Of a stretch of DNA of 64,000 nt, positions 34,286 to 42,302 are shown in pieces. This stretch comes from Opitutaceae bacterium (GTDB lineage Bacteria > Verrucomicrobiota > Verrucomicrobiia > Opitutales > Opitutaceae). Every line of letters begins with the position of its first letter. Position 1 is the stretch's first letter. A model generated the notes under the pieces. The model did not search any database, was not told the DNA's origin, and worked only from the letters and a program-made list of their open reading frames with translations. The stretch spans positions 1-64,000 of the forward strand of contig JAIXWF010000012.1 of NCBI GenBank assembly GCA_027482185.1, given 5' to 3'. The position numbers and the translations under genes are program-made.

Positions 34286-37063
34286 ATGCCCTCATTCCCC
34301 CGCCCCGTTTCGCGGACCCCTGCCGCGATTGCGTCCCTGATCCTTGCCTCGGCGGCTGCCTCGCTCTCCGCGCAGCCGGCCCAGCCCGCCAAATCCGCCC
34401 CGCCCGCGCCGCCCGCCAAGCAGGCCCCGGCGCCGGTGATCGAACCTTCGAAGCCGTTTATTCCCGAGGGCCTGTTCCAGTTGCCCGACGACCTCGAGGT
34501 CAAGCTCTGGGCCCGCACCCCGCTCTTCCGCAATCCGTCCAACATGGACGTCGACTCCGCCGGCCGCATCTGGGTCGCCGAGGCCTACAATTACCGCCGC
34601 CACATGGGCAAGGATCCGGCCGGCGACCGCATCGTCATCCTTGAAGACACCGACGGCGACGGCACCGCCGACAAGAGCAGCGTCTTTGTCCAGGAGCCCG
34701 CCCTCCTCGCCCCGCTCGGCGTCACCGTGATCGACAACCAGATCATCGTCGCCTGCGCGCCCGACCTCATCGTCTACACCGATGTCGACCGGAACCTGAA
34801 GTTCGATCCCGCCATCGACAAACGCGAGGTGCTGCTCACCGGCTTCGACGGCCGCAACCACGACCACTCGCTGCACTCGGTCACCTTCGGCCCCGACGGC
34901 AAATACTATTTCAACCACGGCAACGCCGGCGCGCTCTTCACCGACAAATCCGGCCGCACGTTCCGCAACGGCAGCCACTACGATCCCGCCAAGAGCGGCG
35001 GCGGCATTCCCGCCAACGAACAGCGCCCGCCCGACTACTCCGGCAAACCCAGCGACGACGGCCACGTCTACGTCGGCGGCACGGCGTTCCGCATGAACTC
35101 CGACGGCACCAACGTCGAACCCATCGGCTTCAACTTCCGCAATTCCTACGAGCAAACCGTCACGTCGTTCGGCGACGTATTCCAGAACGACAACGACGAT
35201 CCGCCCGCCGCCCGCACGTCCTACCTCCAGGAATACGGCAACCTCGGTTTCAATTCCCGCAACGGCCAGCGCAGCTGGGGCGTCGATCGCCGCCCGGGCC
35301 AGACCACGCAGGTCGCCGAATGGCGCCAGGACGATCCCGGCATCGTCCCCGCCGGCGATGTCTACGGCAACGGCGCCCCCACCGGCATCGCGTTCTATGA
35401 AGGCGACGCCTTCGGCGAAAAATGGCGCGGCGCCCTCCTGAGCTGCGAAACCTCCCGCAACGTCGTCTTCGGCTACTTCCCGAAGGCCGACGGCGCCGGC
35501 TTCAAGCTCGAGCGCTTCAAGTTTTTCACGACCAACCAGGAGCAGAACCTCGCCGGCATCGACGGCATGCGCGGCGTCCTCCGCGCCGACGATCTCAAGA
35601 CCTGGTTCCGTCCGTCCGACGTCACCGTCGGCACCGACGGCGCCATTTACGTCGCCGACTGGTTCGATCCCCGCACCGGCGGTCACGCCGCCCTCGACGC
35701 CAGCTTCGCCGGCGCGATCTACCGCATCACCCCGAAGGGCAAGAAACTCACCGCCCCGAAGATCGACGTCAGCACCGTCGCCGGCCAGATCGCCGCGCTC
35801 AAGAGCCCGGCCGTCAACGTCCGCGCCCTCGGCTTCCTCAAGCTCAAGGCCGCCGGCGCCGCCTCCATCGCCCCGGTCGCCGCCCTCCTGAACGATCCCA
35901 ATCCCTACATCCGCGGCCGCGCCGTCTTCCTTCTCGCCCACCTCGGCAAGGAAGGCATCGCCAAGACCGAGGAACAGCTGAAGTCCGCCGACCCGATGAT
36001 CCGCGTCGCCGCCTTCCGCGCCCTCCGTCGCGCCAATCACCGCGTCCTCGAGCACGCCAAGACCCTCGCCACCGATGCGTCCCCGGCCGTCCGCCGCGAT
36101 GTCGCCATCGCCCTCCGCGATGTGCCCTTCGCCCAGGCCAAGGATCTCCTCCTCACCCTCGCCAAGGGCTACGACGGCCAGGACCGCGCCTACCTCGAGG
36201 CCTGGGGCACCGGCTGCACCAACAAGGAAGCCGACGTCTACGCCGCCCTCGCCGCGTCCGCTCCCGGCAAGGACGCCGCCAAGTGGCCCGCGAGCTACGC
36301 CAACCTGATCTGGCGCCTCACGCCGAAGGGTGCCGAATCCGCCTTCGCCGCCCGCGCCGGCGCCGCCGCGTTGCCGGAAAAGGACCGCGTCGCCGCCGTC
36401 ACCGCCCTCGGCTTCATTCCGACGAAGGAATCCGCCCAGGCCCTGCTCGACCTCGCGCAAAAGGCCACGGGCATGGTCCAGAAACACGCGCTCTGGTGGC
36501 TGCTCAACTACCGCGAAATCCGTTTCAAGGACTTCGGCATCAACGCCGCCCTCAAGGAACGCGGCCTCTACGATCCCGCCACGGTCGCGGTCAACGCCGT
36601 CACCGTGCCCGAGGCCGCCCCGAGCAAACTTCCGCCCGTCGCCCAGATCGCCGCGCTCAAGGGCGATGCCGCCAAGGGTGCGACCCTCGCCCAGTCCTGC
36701 CTCCTCTGCCACAAGATCGGCGACAAGGGCATCGACTACGGCCCGGCGCTCACCGGCTTCGCCCGCGCCCAGACCGCGGACGTCGTCATCAACGCCATCG
36801 TCAATCCCTCCGCGGAAATCTCGCACGGCTTCGAAGGCTCGAGCCTCAACCTCGCCGACGGCGGCCAGCTCCACGGAATCGTCCTCAGCAACAGCGACCC
36901 GATCATCGTCGTCTCCACCGGCGGCCAGACCCAGATGGTCCCCGCCGCCAAGGTCCGCGGCCGGCCGCAACCCCTCGGCCGTTCGCTGATGCTCAGCGCC
37001 GAGCAGCTCGGGCTCTCCGCCCAGGACGTCGCCGACGTCGTCGCCTACCTGCGCACGCAGTAA
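34286..37063 (+). CDS. PVC-type haem-binding CxxCH protein with beta-propeller and HEAT-like repeats
   Basis: 925-residue exported protein. A signal peptide (about 1-30) and Pro/Ala linker lead to a beta-propeller dehydrogenase-like domain (about 55-480: NMDVDSAGRIWVAEAYNYR, NHDHSLHSVTFGPDGKYYF in pieces, DGAIYVADWFDPRTGGH). Alpha-helical HEAT-like repeats follow (about 500-760), then a C-terminal cytochrome c domain with CLLCH (Cys805, Cys808, His809), FARAQ and a distal Met candidate. This is the membrane-bound dehydrogenase family common in Verrucomicrobia. It probably oxidises a sugar or alcohol and passes electrons through its haem; the substrate is unknown. A strong terminator follows. 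Confidence 0.92.
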   Translation: MPSFPRPVSRTPAAIASLILASAAASLSAQPAQPAKSAPPAPPAKQAPAPVIEPSKPFIPEGLFQLPDDLEVKLWARTPLFRNPSNMDVDSAGRIWVAEAYNYRRHMGKDPAGDRIVILEDTDGDGTADKSSVFVQEPALLAPLGVTVIDNQIIVACAPDLIVYTDVDRNLKFDPAIDKREVLLTGFDGRNHDHSLHSVTFGPDGKYYFNHGNAGALFTDKSGRTFRNGSHYDPAKSGGGIPANEQRPPDYSGKPSDDGHVYVGGTAFRMNSDGTNVEPIGFNFRNSYEQTVTSFGDVFQNDNDDPPAARTSYLQEYGNLGFNSRNGQRSWGVDRRPGQTTQVAEWRQDDPGIVPAGDVYGNGAPTGIAFYEGDAFGEKWRGALLSCETSRNVVFGYFPKADGAGFKLERFKFFTTNQEQNLAGIDGMRGVLRADDLKTWFRPSDVTVGTDGAIYVADWFDPRTGGHAALDASFAGAIYRITPKGKKLTAPKIDVSTVAGQIAALKSPAVNVRALGFLKLKAAGAASIAPVAALLNDPNPYIRGRAVFLLAHLGKEGIAKTEEQLKSADPMIRVAAFRALRRANHRVLEHAKTLATDASPAVRRDVAIALRDVPFAQAKDLLLTLAKGYDGQDRAYLEAWGTGCTNKEADVYAALAASAPGKDAAKWPASYANLIWRLTPKGAESAFAARAGAAALPEKDRVAAVTALGFIPTKESAQALLDLAQKATGMVQKHALWWLLNYREIRFKDFGINAALKERGLYDPATVAVNAVTVPEAAPSKLPPVAQIAALKGDAAKGATLAQSCLLCHKIGDKGIDYGPALTGFARAQTADVVINAIVNPSAEISHGFEGSSLNLADGGQLHGIVLSNSDPIIVVSTGGQTQMVPAAKVRGRPQPLGRSLMLSAEQLGLSAQDVADVVAYLRTQ

Positions 37064-37090
37064 CCTGATTCAGGATACGCCATTCGCTTC

Positions 37091-37125
37091 CGGGCGTCCC
37101 CTTCGCGGGGGACGCCCGTTTTTTT
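37091..37125 (+). terminator. Rho-independent terminator after the CxxCH gene
   Basis: Perfect 11-bp GC stem (37091-37101 with 37108-37118), loop TTCGCG, then seven T. Confidence 0.95.
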
Positions 37126-37140
37126 GCCGGAAGGGGATCA

Positions 37141-37320
37141 GGGCGGAAAGCGGAAAGCTTTAAGCTTACAGCTTCCCGCCCCGCCTTTCCCCGTAGGGGC
37201 GCTGCTCGTCAGCGCCCAGGGCGTCGACCAGCGACGCCCCTACGAAAACCCGGCTACCAGCCGACCGCCGATATCCGAAAGCTTAAAGCTTAGAGCTTAC
37301 CGCTTAAACCTTACAGCCCC
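37141..37320. repeat. Composite repeat: GCTTAAAG words flanking a GTAGGGGCG palindrome
   Basis: Left words (37149-37173, GAAAGCTTTAAGCTTACAGC) and right words (37276-37316, GAAAGCTTAAAGCTTAGAGC and continuation) flank two inverted GTAGGGGCG copies (37192-37217 plus; 37218-37244 complement), which together form a 53-bp palindrome. It lies between a terminator and the stop codon of the convergent DUF1080 gene. No coding signal. Confidence 0.7.
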
Positions 37321-37330
37321 CACTTCTCCT

Positions 37331-38023
37331 TCAATCCAACTTCTGCACCCGCAGGTTCCGGAACGCGATTTCCTTGCCGAAGAGTTCCTTGTTCTTCGTC
37401 GAGTGCACCTGCAGGCCGAAGAAGCCGCGCTTCACGCGCACCGCTTCGTCCGTATCCGTGAAGTCGGCGAGCGGATGCCCGTTGAGAAACGTCTTCACCC
37501 GGTTCCCGCGCGCCTCGATGCGGATCTTGTTCCATTCCCCCGTCTTCAATTTGTCCGCGTGCGCCTTCGCCCACGCCTGCTGCGGCTCGCCGTTGTTTTT
37601 CGAAGGCTGGAACCAGCCGCGCCGGCCTTCCTCGTAGAGCCCGCCCGTCAGCCCGCGCGGCGTCGGATCGATCTCGAATTGGTAACCGTAGAGCCGCTTC
37701 CGCTCCGCGCCGTCGGGCGGCGCGCTGCGGAACTGCACGCCGGAATTGATGCCGGGCGCCGCCTTGAATTCGCATTCGAAGATGAAGTCGCCGAAGAGTT
37801 CCTCGGTGACCATGAACGAATTCGCCGGCACGCCCTCGGTCACGGTGCCGACGATCGCGCCGTCGCGCACGACGAACTTCGCGTCGCCCTGCATCTGCTT
37901 CCAGCCGGCCAGGGTTTTGCCGTCGAACAAAGATTGCCACTTGGCCTCCGCGGCCCGGGCCGCGCCCCCGGCAAGGGCGCAGGCGATTGCGATTCCGAAA
38001 ACGATAGGGGTTGTTTTGCGCAT
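37331..38023 (-). CDS. DUF1080 (3-keto-disaccharide hydrolase-like) exported protein
   Basis: 230 residues from the ATG at 38023 (MRKTTPIVFGIAIACALAG signal, cleavage about 26). The fold is a concanavalin-type jelly roll: KWQSLFDGKTLAGWKQMQG, FMVTEELFGDFIFECEFK, NSGVQFRSAPPDG, WNKIRIEARGNRVKTFLNG and the C-terminal GFFGLQVHS...IAFRNLRV. Some DUF1080 members hydrolyse 3-keto-glucosides produced by Gfo/Idh or FAD oxidases, both of which occur in this window. It is complete and shorter than the 402-residue paralogue at 58432. The reading frame extends upstream without coding character. Confidence 0.92.
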   Translation of the reverse strand: MRKTTPIVFGIAIACALAGGAARAAEAKWQSLFDGKTLAGWKQMQGDAKFVVRDGAIVGTVTEGVPANSFMVTEELFGDFIFECEFKAAPGINSGVQFRSAPPDGAERKRLYGYQFEIDPTPRGLTGGLYEEGRRGWFQPSKNNGEPQQAWAKAHADKLKTGEWNKIRIEARGNRVKTFLNGHPLADFTDTDEAVRVKRGFFGLQVHSTKNKELFGKEIAFRNLRVQKLD

Positions 38024-38092
38024 ACGGCTCCGACCATGCGCCGGTCCCGCCCGCGCGCAACCGTCAAGCGGCTGCATGGCCGCGCCGTTTCC

Positions 38093-38116
38093 GTAGCTGC
38101 GAGCACCAGCGAGCGG
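38093..38116 (+). repeat. GTAGC(C/T)GCGAGCACCAGCGAG repeat, copy 2
   Basis: Matches 25423-25447 with two or three differences over about 24 bp. Confidence 0.5.
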
Positions 38117-38153
38117 CGGGCCGGAGCCGAATCGGACGCCGCGCCCGAAACCG

Positions 38154-38298
38154 CCGCAAGGAGGCGCAGGCGGCGCAAAAAATTTCCTCCGCGGAGGATT
38201 CCTCGGCGACTCACCCGGGGGCCTTGCGCGCGATCGTCGCGGCCGGGCCGGATTTTGGCCGGGCAGCAGTCTTGCGCGTTCTGCGCCTTCTTGCGGCC
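38154..38298. repeat. Inverted pair of TGCGCC-CTGCGC word repeats
   Basis: Left copy CCGCAAGGAGGCGCAGGCGG then CGCAAAAAA (38154-38182). Right copy is the complement type, TTGCGCGTTCTGCGCCTTC then TTGCGGCC (38272-38298). A third copy is at 61141-61167. Confidence 0.6.
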
Positions 38299-38470
38299 AG
38301 CGGGAATTCAGGGCTTTCTCAAGCGGCCGCGCGGTGGCGGCTCCGCCACGCCTGCAGCCACACGCTGCCGAACGCGTTCAGCGTTTCCGCCCCCGCCGGC
38401 ACCGCCGCGGCGCCCGCCTTCCGCCTCCCCGCGGCCCGGCGCCGGCCGCGGATCTTGGCGCGACGGGATT

Positions 38471-38848
38471 TCACGGCTGCGCCTTCCGTTTGTGGATCGC
38501 GAGCGAATTGCCGTCCGGATCCGTCACGATCGCCATCCGGCACACGCCGCTGTCCATCGGTTCGATCAGGAAACGCGTCCCCGCCGCCCGCAGCGCCGCG
38601 ATCGCCGCGTCGAAATCCTCCACTTCCAACGCCGCGCTCGGCCCGTCCGCCGACGGCTTCCATTTGTCCGCCGCCATGTTCGAGACCGCCAGCGTCGAGG
38701 CGCCGATGTCGTACTCGAGCCAGAGCTTTCCTTCGTGCTCGAACTGCACCGAAACCTTGAGATTGAGGACCTGTTCGTAAAACGCGCGCGCCCGCGCGAC
38801 GTCGGTGCAAGGGTAGCCGATGAAGGCGATTTCTTTGACGGTGACCAT
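38471..38848 (-). CDS. VOC (glyoxalase/bleomycin-resistance fold) protein
   Basis: 125 residues, cytoplasmic, a single beta-alpha-beta-beta-beta domain pair. VTVKEIAFIGYPCTDVARARAFYEQVL (in pieces) at the start and RMAIVTDPDGNSLAIHKRK at the end give the VOC pattern, with Glu/His candidates for metal binding partly retained. VOC proteins are dioxygenases, lyases or binding proteins; the role here is unknown. It lies 153 bp downstream of a WYL regulator on the same strand, an arrangement often seen for YafY-type regulators and VOC genes, so co-expression is likely. Upstream lies a CCTGACAGCACTATGTCAGG segment (38885-38904) with TGACA/TGTCA dyads, a possible operator. Confidence 0.9.
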   Translation of the reverse strand: MVTVKEIAFIGYPCTDVARARAFYEQVLNLKVSVQFEHEGKLWLEYDIGASTLAVSNMAADKWKPSADGPSAALEVEDFDAAIAALRAAGTRFLIEPMDSGVCRMAIVTDPDGNSLAIHKRKAQP

Positions 38849-38884
38849 GGGTGAAGTGGGATTGCCGCCACGTTAGCACCTCCC

Positions 38885-38904
38885 CCTGACAGCACTATGT
38901 CAGG
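38885..38904. promoter_or_regulatory. Dyad CCTGACA-N6-TGTCAGG, candidate operator upstream of VOC gene
   Basis: Two perfect 7-bp arms with a 6-bp spacer, about 40 bp before the VOC start codon on the minus strand. TGACA/TGTCA arms with this spacing are typical of sites bound by YafY/DeoR-like dimers, and the regulator is the next gene upstream (inference). Confidence 0.5.
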
Positions 38905-38937
38905 AGCCGTTCGGCCGGGCCTTCGGCCCGGCAGCTG

Positions 38938-39019
38938 CAAGTTGAAAGTCCCAGGTTGAAAGTCCGGCATCCGCTGTCCGCAACCAACGCCTTCCGGTCT
39001 TTCACCTTTCAACTTCGCT
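38938..39019. repeat. GTTGAAAG-type word repeat, inverted pair
   Basis: Plus-type copy at 38940-38968 (AAGTTGAAAGTCCCAGG then TTGAAAGTCCGG) and complementary copy at 38996-39019 (CGGTCTTTCACCTTTCAACT). The second copy overlaps the 3' end of the WYL regulator and contains its stop codon. Confidence 0.75.
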
Positions 39020-39973
39020 CAGATACCTCCCCGCCACCGCCTCCGCCAACGTCCGCACCTGCGCCCGCAATTCCGCCGGTTCCAACGCCTCCGCCTCGGC
39101 GCCGAACGACAACAGCCAACGCGCCAGCCAGTCGTACGAATAGGTGAACAGCGAATACTCCGCGCCGCCGTCGCGCCGCCCTTCCTCGACCAAGGTCGCG
39201 TAGCTCTCCGCCCGCGCCCGCGCCAGCGCCTCACCCGCCAGCCACACCTTCGCGGGAAACGTCGCCTCGCGCGCATGTTGCTCCGCCAGGTGCCGCGTCA
39301 GCGAAAAATCCGGCCGCGCCGCAAAGGTCTCCGCCCGCACTTCGAGCTGCCGGATCCGGTCCACGCGGAAATGCCGGAAATCCGCCCGCAGCCGGCACCA
39401 CGCCACGAGGTACCAGGCCCCGCTGTAGAACACGACGCCGAGCGGCTCCACGTCCCGCACTTCCGCCGCCGCCTTGTCCCGCGCGCGATACGAAAAACGG
39501 ATCACCCGCCGCTGCGCCACGCCGCGCTGCACCGCCGCCAACCACGGCTGCGCCGCCGGATCCGCGACCGCGTTGCCTCCCGGCGTCCAGCCCCGCACCA
39601 CCGTCTGCCGGATCAAGCGCTCCACGTGCTCCTGCCGGTCCCGCGGCAGCACCGCGCGCAATTTGTCCAGCGCCGCGCCCATGGGTCCGCTCACCGACGC
39701 ATCCGTGAATTGCCGCACCATCTCCCCGCCCACCGCCAGCGCCGCCGCCTCTTCCGCCGTCAGCATCACCGGCGGCAAATGGTAGCTCTTCACCAGGCTG
39801 TAGCCCACGCCGGCTTCGCCGGAAATCGGCACACCCGCCTCCGCCAAAGCCGCGATGTCGCGGTAGATCGTCCGCACGCTCACTTCGAAATGGACCGCCA
39901 TGTCCTCCGCCCGCACGAGCCGCCGCCCCTGCAGGTGCATCACCATCGCGACAAGCCGGTCGGTCCGATTCAT
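39002..39973 (-). CDS. YafY-type WYL-domain transcriptional regulator
   Basis: 323 residues from the ATG at 39973. The N-terminal HTH_11/DeoR-like domain (about 1-60) has RAEDMAVHFEVSVRTIYRDI, then a linker, then the WYL domain (about 140-215: RVIRFSYRARDKA, VEPLGVVFYSGAWYLVAWC, FRHFRVDRIRQLEV) and a C-terminal WCX-like domain. WYL regulators sense small ligands or nucleotides and control nearby genes. The VOC gene downstream and its dyad are the obvious candidates. The last residues (EVER) and the stop codon are encoded by an intergenic word repeat, so the C-terminus may be newly acquired. Confidence 0.93.
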   Translation of the reverse strand: MNRTDRLVAMVMHLQGRRLVRAEDMAVHFEVSVRTIYRDIAALAEAGVPISGEAGVGYSLVKSYHLPPVMLTAEEAAALAVGGEMVRQFTDASVSGPMGAALDKLRAVLPRDRQEHVERLIRQTVVRGWTPGGNAVADPAAQPWLAAVQRGVAQRRVIRFSYRARDKAAAEVRDVEPLGVVFYSGAWYLVAWCRLRADFRHFRVDRIRQLEVRAETFAARPDFSLTRHLAEQHAREATFPAKVWLAGEALARARAESYATLVEEGRRDGGAEYSLFTYSYDWLARWLLSFGAEAEALEPAELRAQVRTLAEAVAGRYLSEVER

Positions 39974-40069
39974 GGCGGCGCAGCGTAGGCCCGGCCTCCG
40001 GCCGCTCCAGCCATTTCCGGTTTTGCAACGCGCGCTGGCGCCGCGGCCGACCGTTGCCATCGTGCCGGC

Positions 40070-40675
40070 ATGGAGCCCGCCTCCGACCATCCCGATTTCT
40101 GGAATCTCCGCTACGACGCCGGCACCACGCCCTGGGACTCCGGCGGCGTCCCGCCCGCACTCGCCCGCTTCCTGCAACACACTCCGCTCCGCGGCCTCCG
40201 GGTGCTCGTCCCCGGCTGCGGCTTCGGCTACGAGGTCGCGGCGTTCGCGGCGGCCGGCGCCGACGTCGTCGCCCTCGATTTCAGCGCCCCCGCCGTCGCG
40301 CGCGCCCGCGCCACCGTCGGCCCCGCCCTCGCCGACCGCATCGTCCCCGGCGATTTCTTCACCCACGCGCTGCCCGCCGCCGGCTTCGATCTGGTTTACG
40401 AGCGCACCTTCCTCTGCGCCCTGCCCGTCGCGCGTTGGCCCGAGGTCGCCGCCCGCACCGCCGCCCTGCTGCGCCCCGGCGGCCGCGTCGCCGGTTTTTA
40501 TTTCTTCGCCCCCAAGGACGACGGCCCGCCCCACGGTCTCGAGCCCGGGGAACCCGACCGGCTCTTCGGTCCCGCCTTTGCCCTCGAGCACGACGCGCCC
40601 GTCCCGCCCGGCGAATCGCTGCCCCTCTTCGCCGGCCGCGAGCGCTGGCAGGAACGCCGGCTCCGCCCCTTGTAA
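40070..40675 (+). CDS. SAM-dependent methyltransferase, TPMT-like
   Basis: 201 residues, cytoplasmic. The N-terminus DFWNLRYDAGTTPWDSGGVP is the thiopurine-methyltransferase-type lid. SAM motif I is VLVPGCGFGYEVAAF (about 44-58), motif II ADVVALDFSAPAV, motif III GDFFTHAL and motif IV FDLVYERTFLCAL. Members methylate thiol, selenide, tellurite or halide substrates; which one cannot be told from sequence. It diverges from the WYL regulator (97 bp) and is followed after 40 bp by the XdhC-like gene on the same strand, probably one transcript. Confidence 0.9.
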   Translation: MEPASDHPDFWNLRYDAGTTPWDSGGVPPALARFLQHTPLRGLRVLVPGCGFGYEVAAFAAAGADVVALDFSAPAVARARATVGPALADRIVPGDFFTHALPAAGFDLVYERTFLCALPVARWPEVAARTAALLRPGGRVAGFYFFAPKDDGPPHGLEPGEPDRLFGPAFALEHDAPVPPGESLPLFAGRERWQERRLRPL

Positions 40676-40715
40676 GTTTGCACCGCCGCCCGCCCCCGCC
40701 ACGCTGCCGCCCGCC

Positions 40716-41528
40716 ATGGCCGATTCGCCGACCTCCGTCTACGAACACCTCGTCGCGCTCCAGCGCGCCGGCACCGCCTGCGTGCTCGTGACGCTCGTCG
40801 AATCGCTCGGCAGCGTGCCGCAGGACACCGGCGCCAAGCTCCTCGTCGGCGTCGGCGGCCGCCTCGCCGGCACCGTCGGCGGCGGCCGCGTCGAGGCCCT
40901 CGCGATCGCGACCGCGCAGGAAATCCTCGCCGCGCCCGGCCCGGAGCGTGGGCGGCCGCGGTTCGTCAACTGGAGCCTGAAGGGCGACGTCGGCATGACC
41001 TGCGGCGGCAGCGTGAAACTTTATTTCGAGCCGTATCCCGCCGGCGGTTACGCGTGGACGATCGCCGTCTTCGGCGCCGGCCACATCGCGCAGGCCCTGC
41101 TCCCCGTGCTGCTGCCCCTGCCGGCGGCGCTGCGCTGCTTCGACCCGCGGCCCGATTGGGTCCACCGCCTGCCCGCCGCGCCCAATCTCCGCGCGACCGC
41201 GACGGACGATTTGCCCGCCGCCCTCGGCGACCTGCCGGCGGATGCCTTCGTCCTGTGCATGACGCAGGGGCACAAAACCGACCGCCCGATTTTGCAACGC
41301 GCGCTGACCGCGCACGCGTTTCCCTTCCTCGGCGTGATCGGCAGCGACGCCAAGGCCGCGGTCCTCCGCCGCGAACTCGCCGCCGAGGGCCTCGCGCCCG
41401 AACTCGCCGCCCGGTTCCATTGCCCCGTCGGCCTGCCCTTCGGCACCAACCACCCGCACGAAATCGCCCTCAGCATCGCCGCGCAGCTCCTCGCGGAACG
41501 CGACCGCCTGCGCGCGGCCGGGGCCTGA
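40716..41528 (+). CDS. XdhC-family protein (molybdenum-enzyme maturation factor)
   Basis: 270 residues. The N-terminal XdhC_CoxI domain (CVLVTLVESLGSVPQDTGAK, GGGRVEALAIATAQEI, GMTCGGSVKLYFEPY) is followed by the C-terminal Rossmann domain (TIAVFGAGHIAQALLPVL; FLGVIGSDAKAAVLRREL; CPVGLPFGTNHPHEIALSIAAQLL, in pieces). XdhC binds molybdenum cofactor and delivers the sulfurated form to xanthine dehydrogenase-type enzymes. No xdhA or xdhB gene is in the window, so it is an orphan here. The stop codon overlaps a perfect 14-bp palindrome (41527-41540). Confidence 0.92.
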   Translation: MADSPTSVYEHLVALQRAGTACVLVTLVESLGSVPQDTGAKLLVGVGGRLAGTVGGGRVEALAIATAQEILAAPGPERGRPRFVNWSLKGDVGMTCGGSVKLYFEPYPAGGYAWTIAVFGAGHIAQALLPVLLPLPAALRCFDPRPDWVHRLPAAPNLRATATDDLPAALGDLPADAFVLCMTQGHKTDRPILQRALTAHAFPFLGVIGSDAKAAVLRRELAAEGLAPELAARFHCPVGLPFGTNHPHEIALSIAAQLLAERDRLRAAGA

Positions 41529-41590
41529 GCGGATCCGCTCCGCGCACTTGCAGGGAACACTTCGTTCTCCCACCGTTCCCTTACCCCGCC

Positions 41591-42241
41591 ATGGCCCGCC
41601 AACTCCTTTCCCCGATCCTGACCGCCCTGCTGGCCGTGGCCGGCAGCGCAAGCGTCTCCGGCCAGCCCGAAAACCAGCCCCCCGCCGCCGCGCCGTCGCC
41701 GGTTTTCAATTCCGCCCCGGCCCAACCCGCCGCGCCCGCGACCCCGCGCCGCACCCGCGCCATTTCCGGCGAAGTCGCCGCCGCCCTCGCCGCCGCCGCA
41801 CCCAAGTACACGCCGCCGCCGCCGAAGCCGGAACCGAAGCCCGAGGCCGAACAACCGGACCTGCGCGAAACCGACAAACCGAGAAACGGCATCGTGCGCC
41901 TCCCCAAGTACGTCGTGCAGGAAGCGAAGCCGCCGGTGTTCCGCGAACGCGACATCAACACCCAGAAGGGGCTCACCGACATCGCCATGCGGCGCTACAT
42001 GTCGGAAGCCGACCGCGCGCTCAACCGCTACACCATTCCCTTTATCGGCCTTTCCAACGAGGCCCGGGCGATGGCGATGTACGAAGAGGATGAACGCCTG
42101 AAAAACATGGCCGACCTGCGCGACGCCGCCAGCAACGCCGCCAAGACCGATGCCGCCGCCGGCGCCTTCATCAAACGCGAGGCGCAGGATACCTACATGC
42201 GCAAGAGCGACTTCGGCTGGAGCAACGGCAACAAGAAGTAA
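41591..42241 (+). CDS. Exported Pro-rich protein of unknown function
   Basis: 216 residues. The signal peptide is about 1-24 (LLAVAGSASVSG). A Pro/Ala-rich unstructured segment (about 25-105, with PPPPKPEPKPEAEQPD) is followed by a helical C-terminal half (DIAMRRYMSEADRALNRY, EARAMAMYEEDERLKNMADL) ending FGWSNGNKK. The KYTPPPPKPEPKPE spacer resembles the periplasm-spanning part of TonB, but there is no membrane anchor other than the signal and no TonB C-terminal domain. Function unknown. It is followed by a convergent small gene. Confidence 0.75.
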   Translation: MARQLLSPILTALLAVAGSASVSGQPENQPPAAAPSPVFNSAPAQPAAPATPRRTRAISGEVAAALAAAAPKYTPPPPKPEPKPEAEQPDLRETDKPRNGIVRLPKYVVQEAKPPVFRERDINTQKGLTDIAMRRYMSEADRALNRYTIPFIGLSNEARAMAMYEEDERLKNMADLRDAASNAAKTDAAAGAFIKREAQDTYMRKSDFGWSNGNKK

Positions 42242-42302
42242 GCCGCCGCGCCGGCCACTCCGGCCACGCGCGTCCCCCGAAGCTCGGCGCGATCACTCCC
42301 GC

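Larger units (their letters stand above)
38024..38470. other. 447-bp intergenic region with repeats
   Basis: No gene supported. It holds a GAGCACCAGCGAG repeat (38093-38116), an inverted pair of TGCGCC(T/G)(T/C)CTGCGC repeats (38154-38182 and 38272-38298), and a GC-rich Arg/Ala-coding-like stretch near 38400. A 51-codon ORF on the minus strand (38319-38474) overlaps the VOC stop but has a basic low-complexity start, so I leave it out. Confidence 0.6.

Noticed and set aside
38319-38474. 51-codon minus-strand ORF overlapping the VOC stop
   Set aside because: Arg/Lys/Ala-rich start and coverage of repeat-containing intergenic DNA; the C-terminal LNAFGSVWLQAW is interesting, but I cannot support it.
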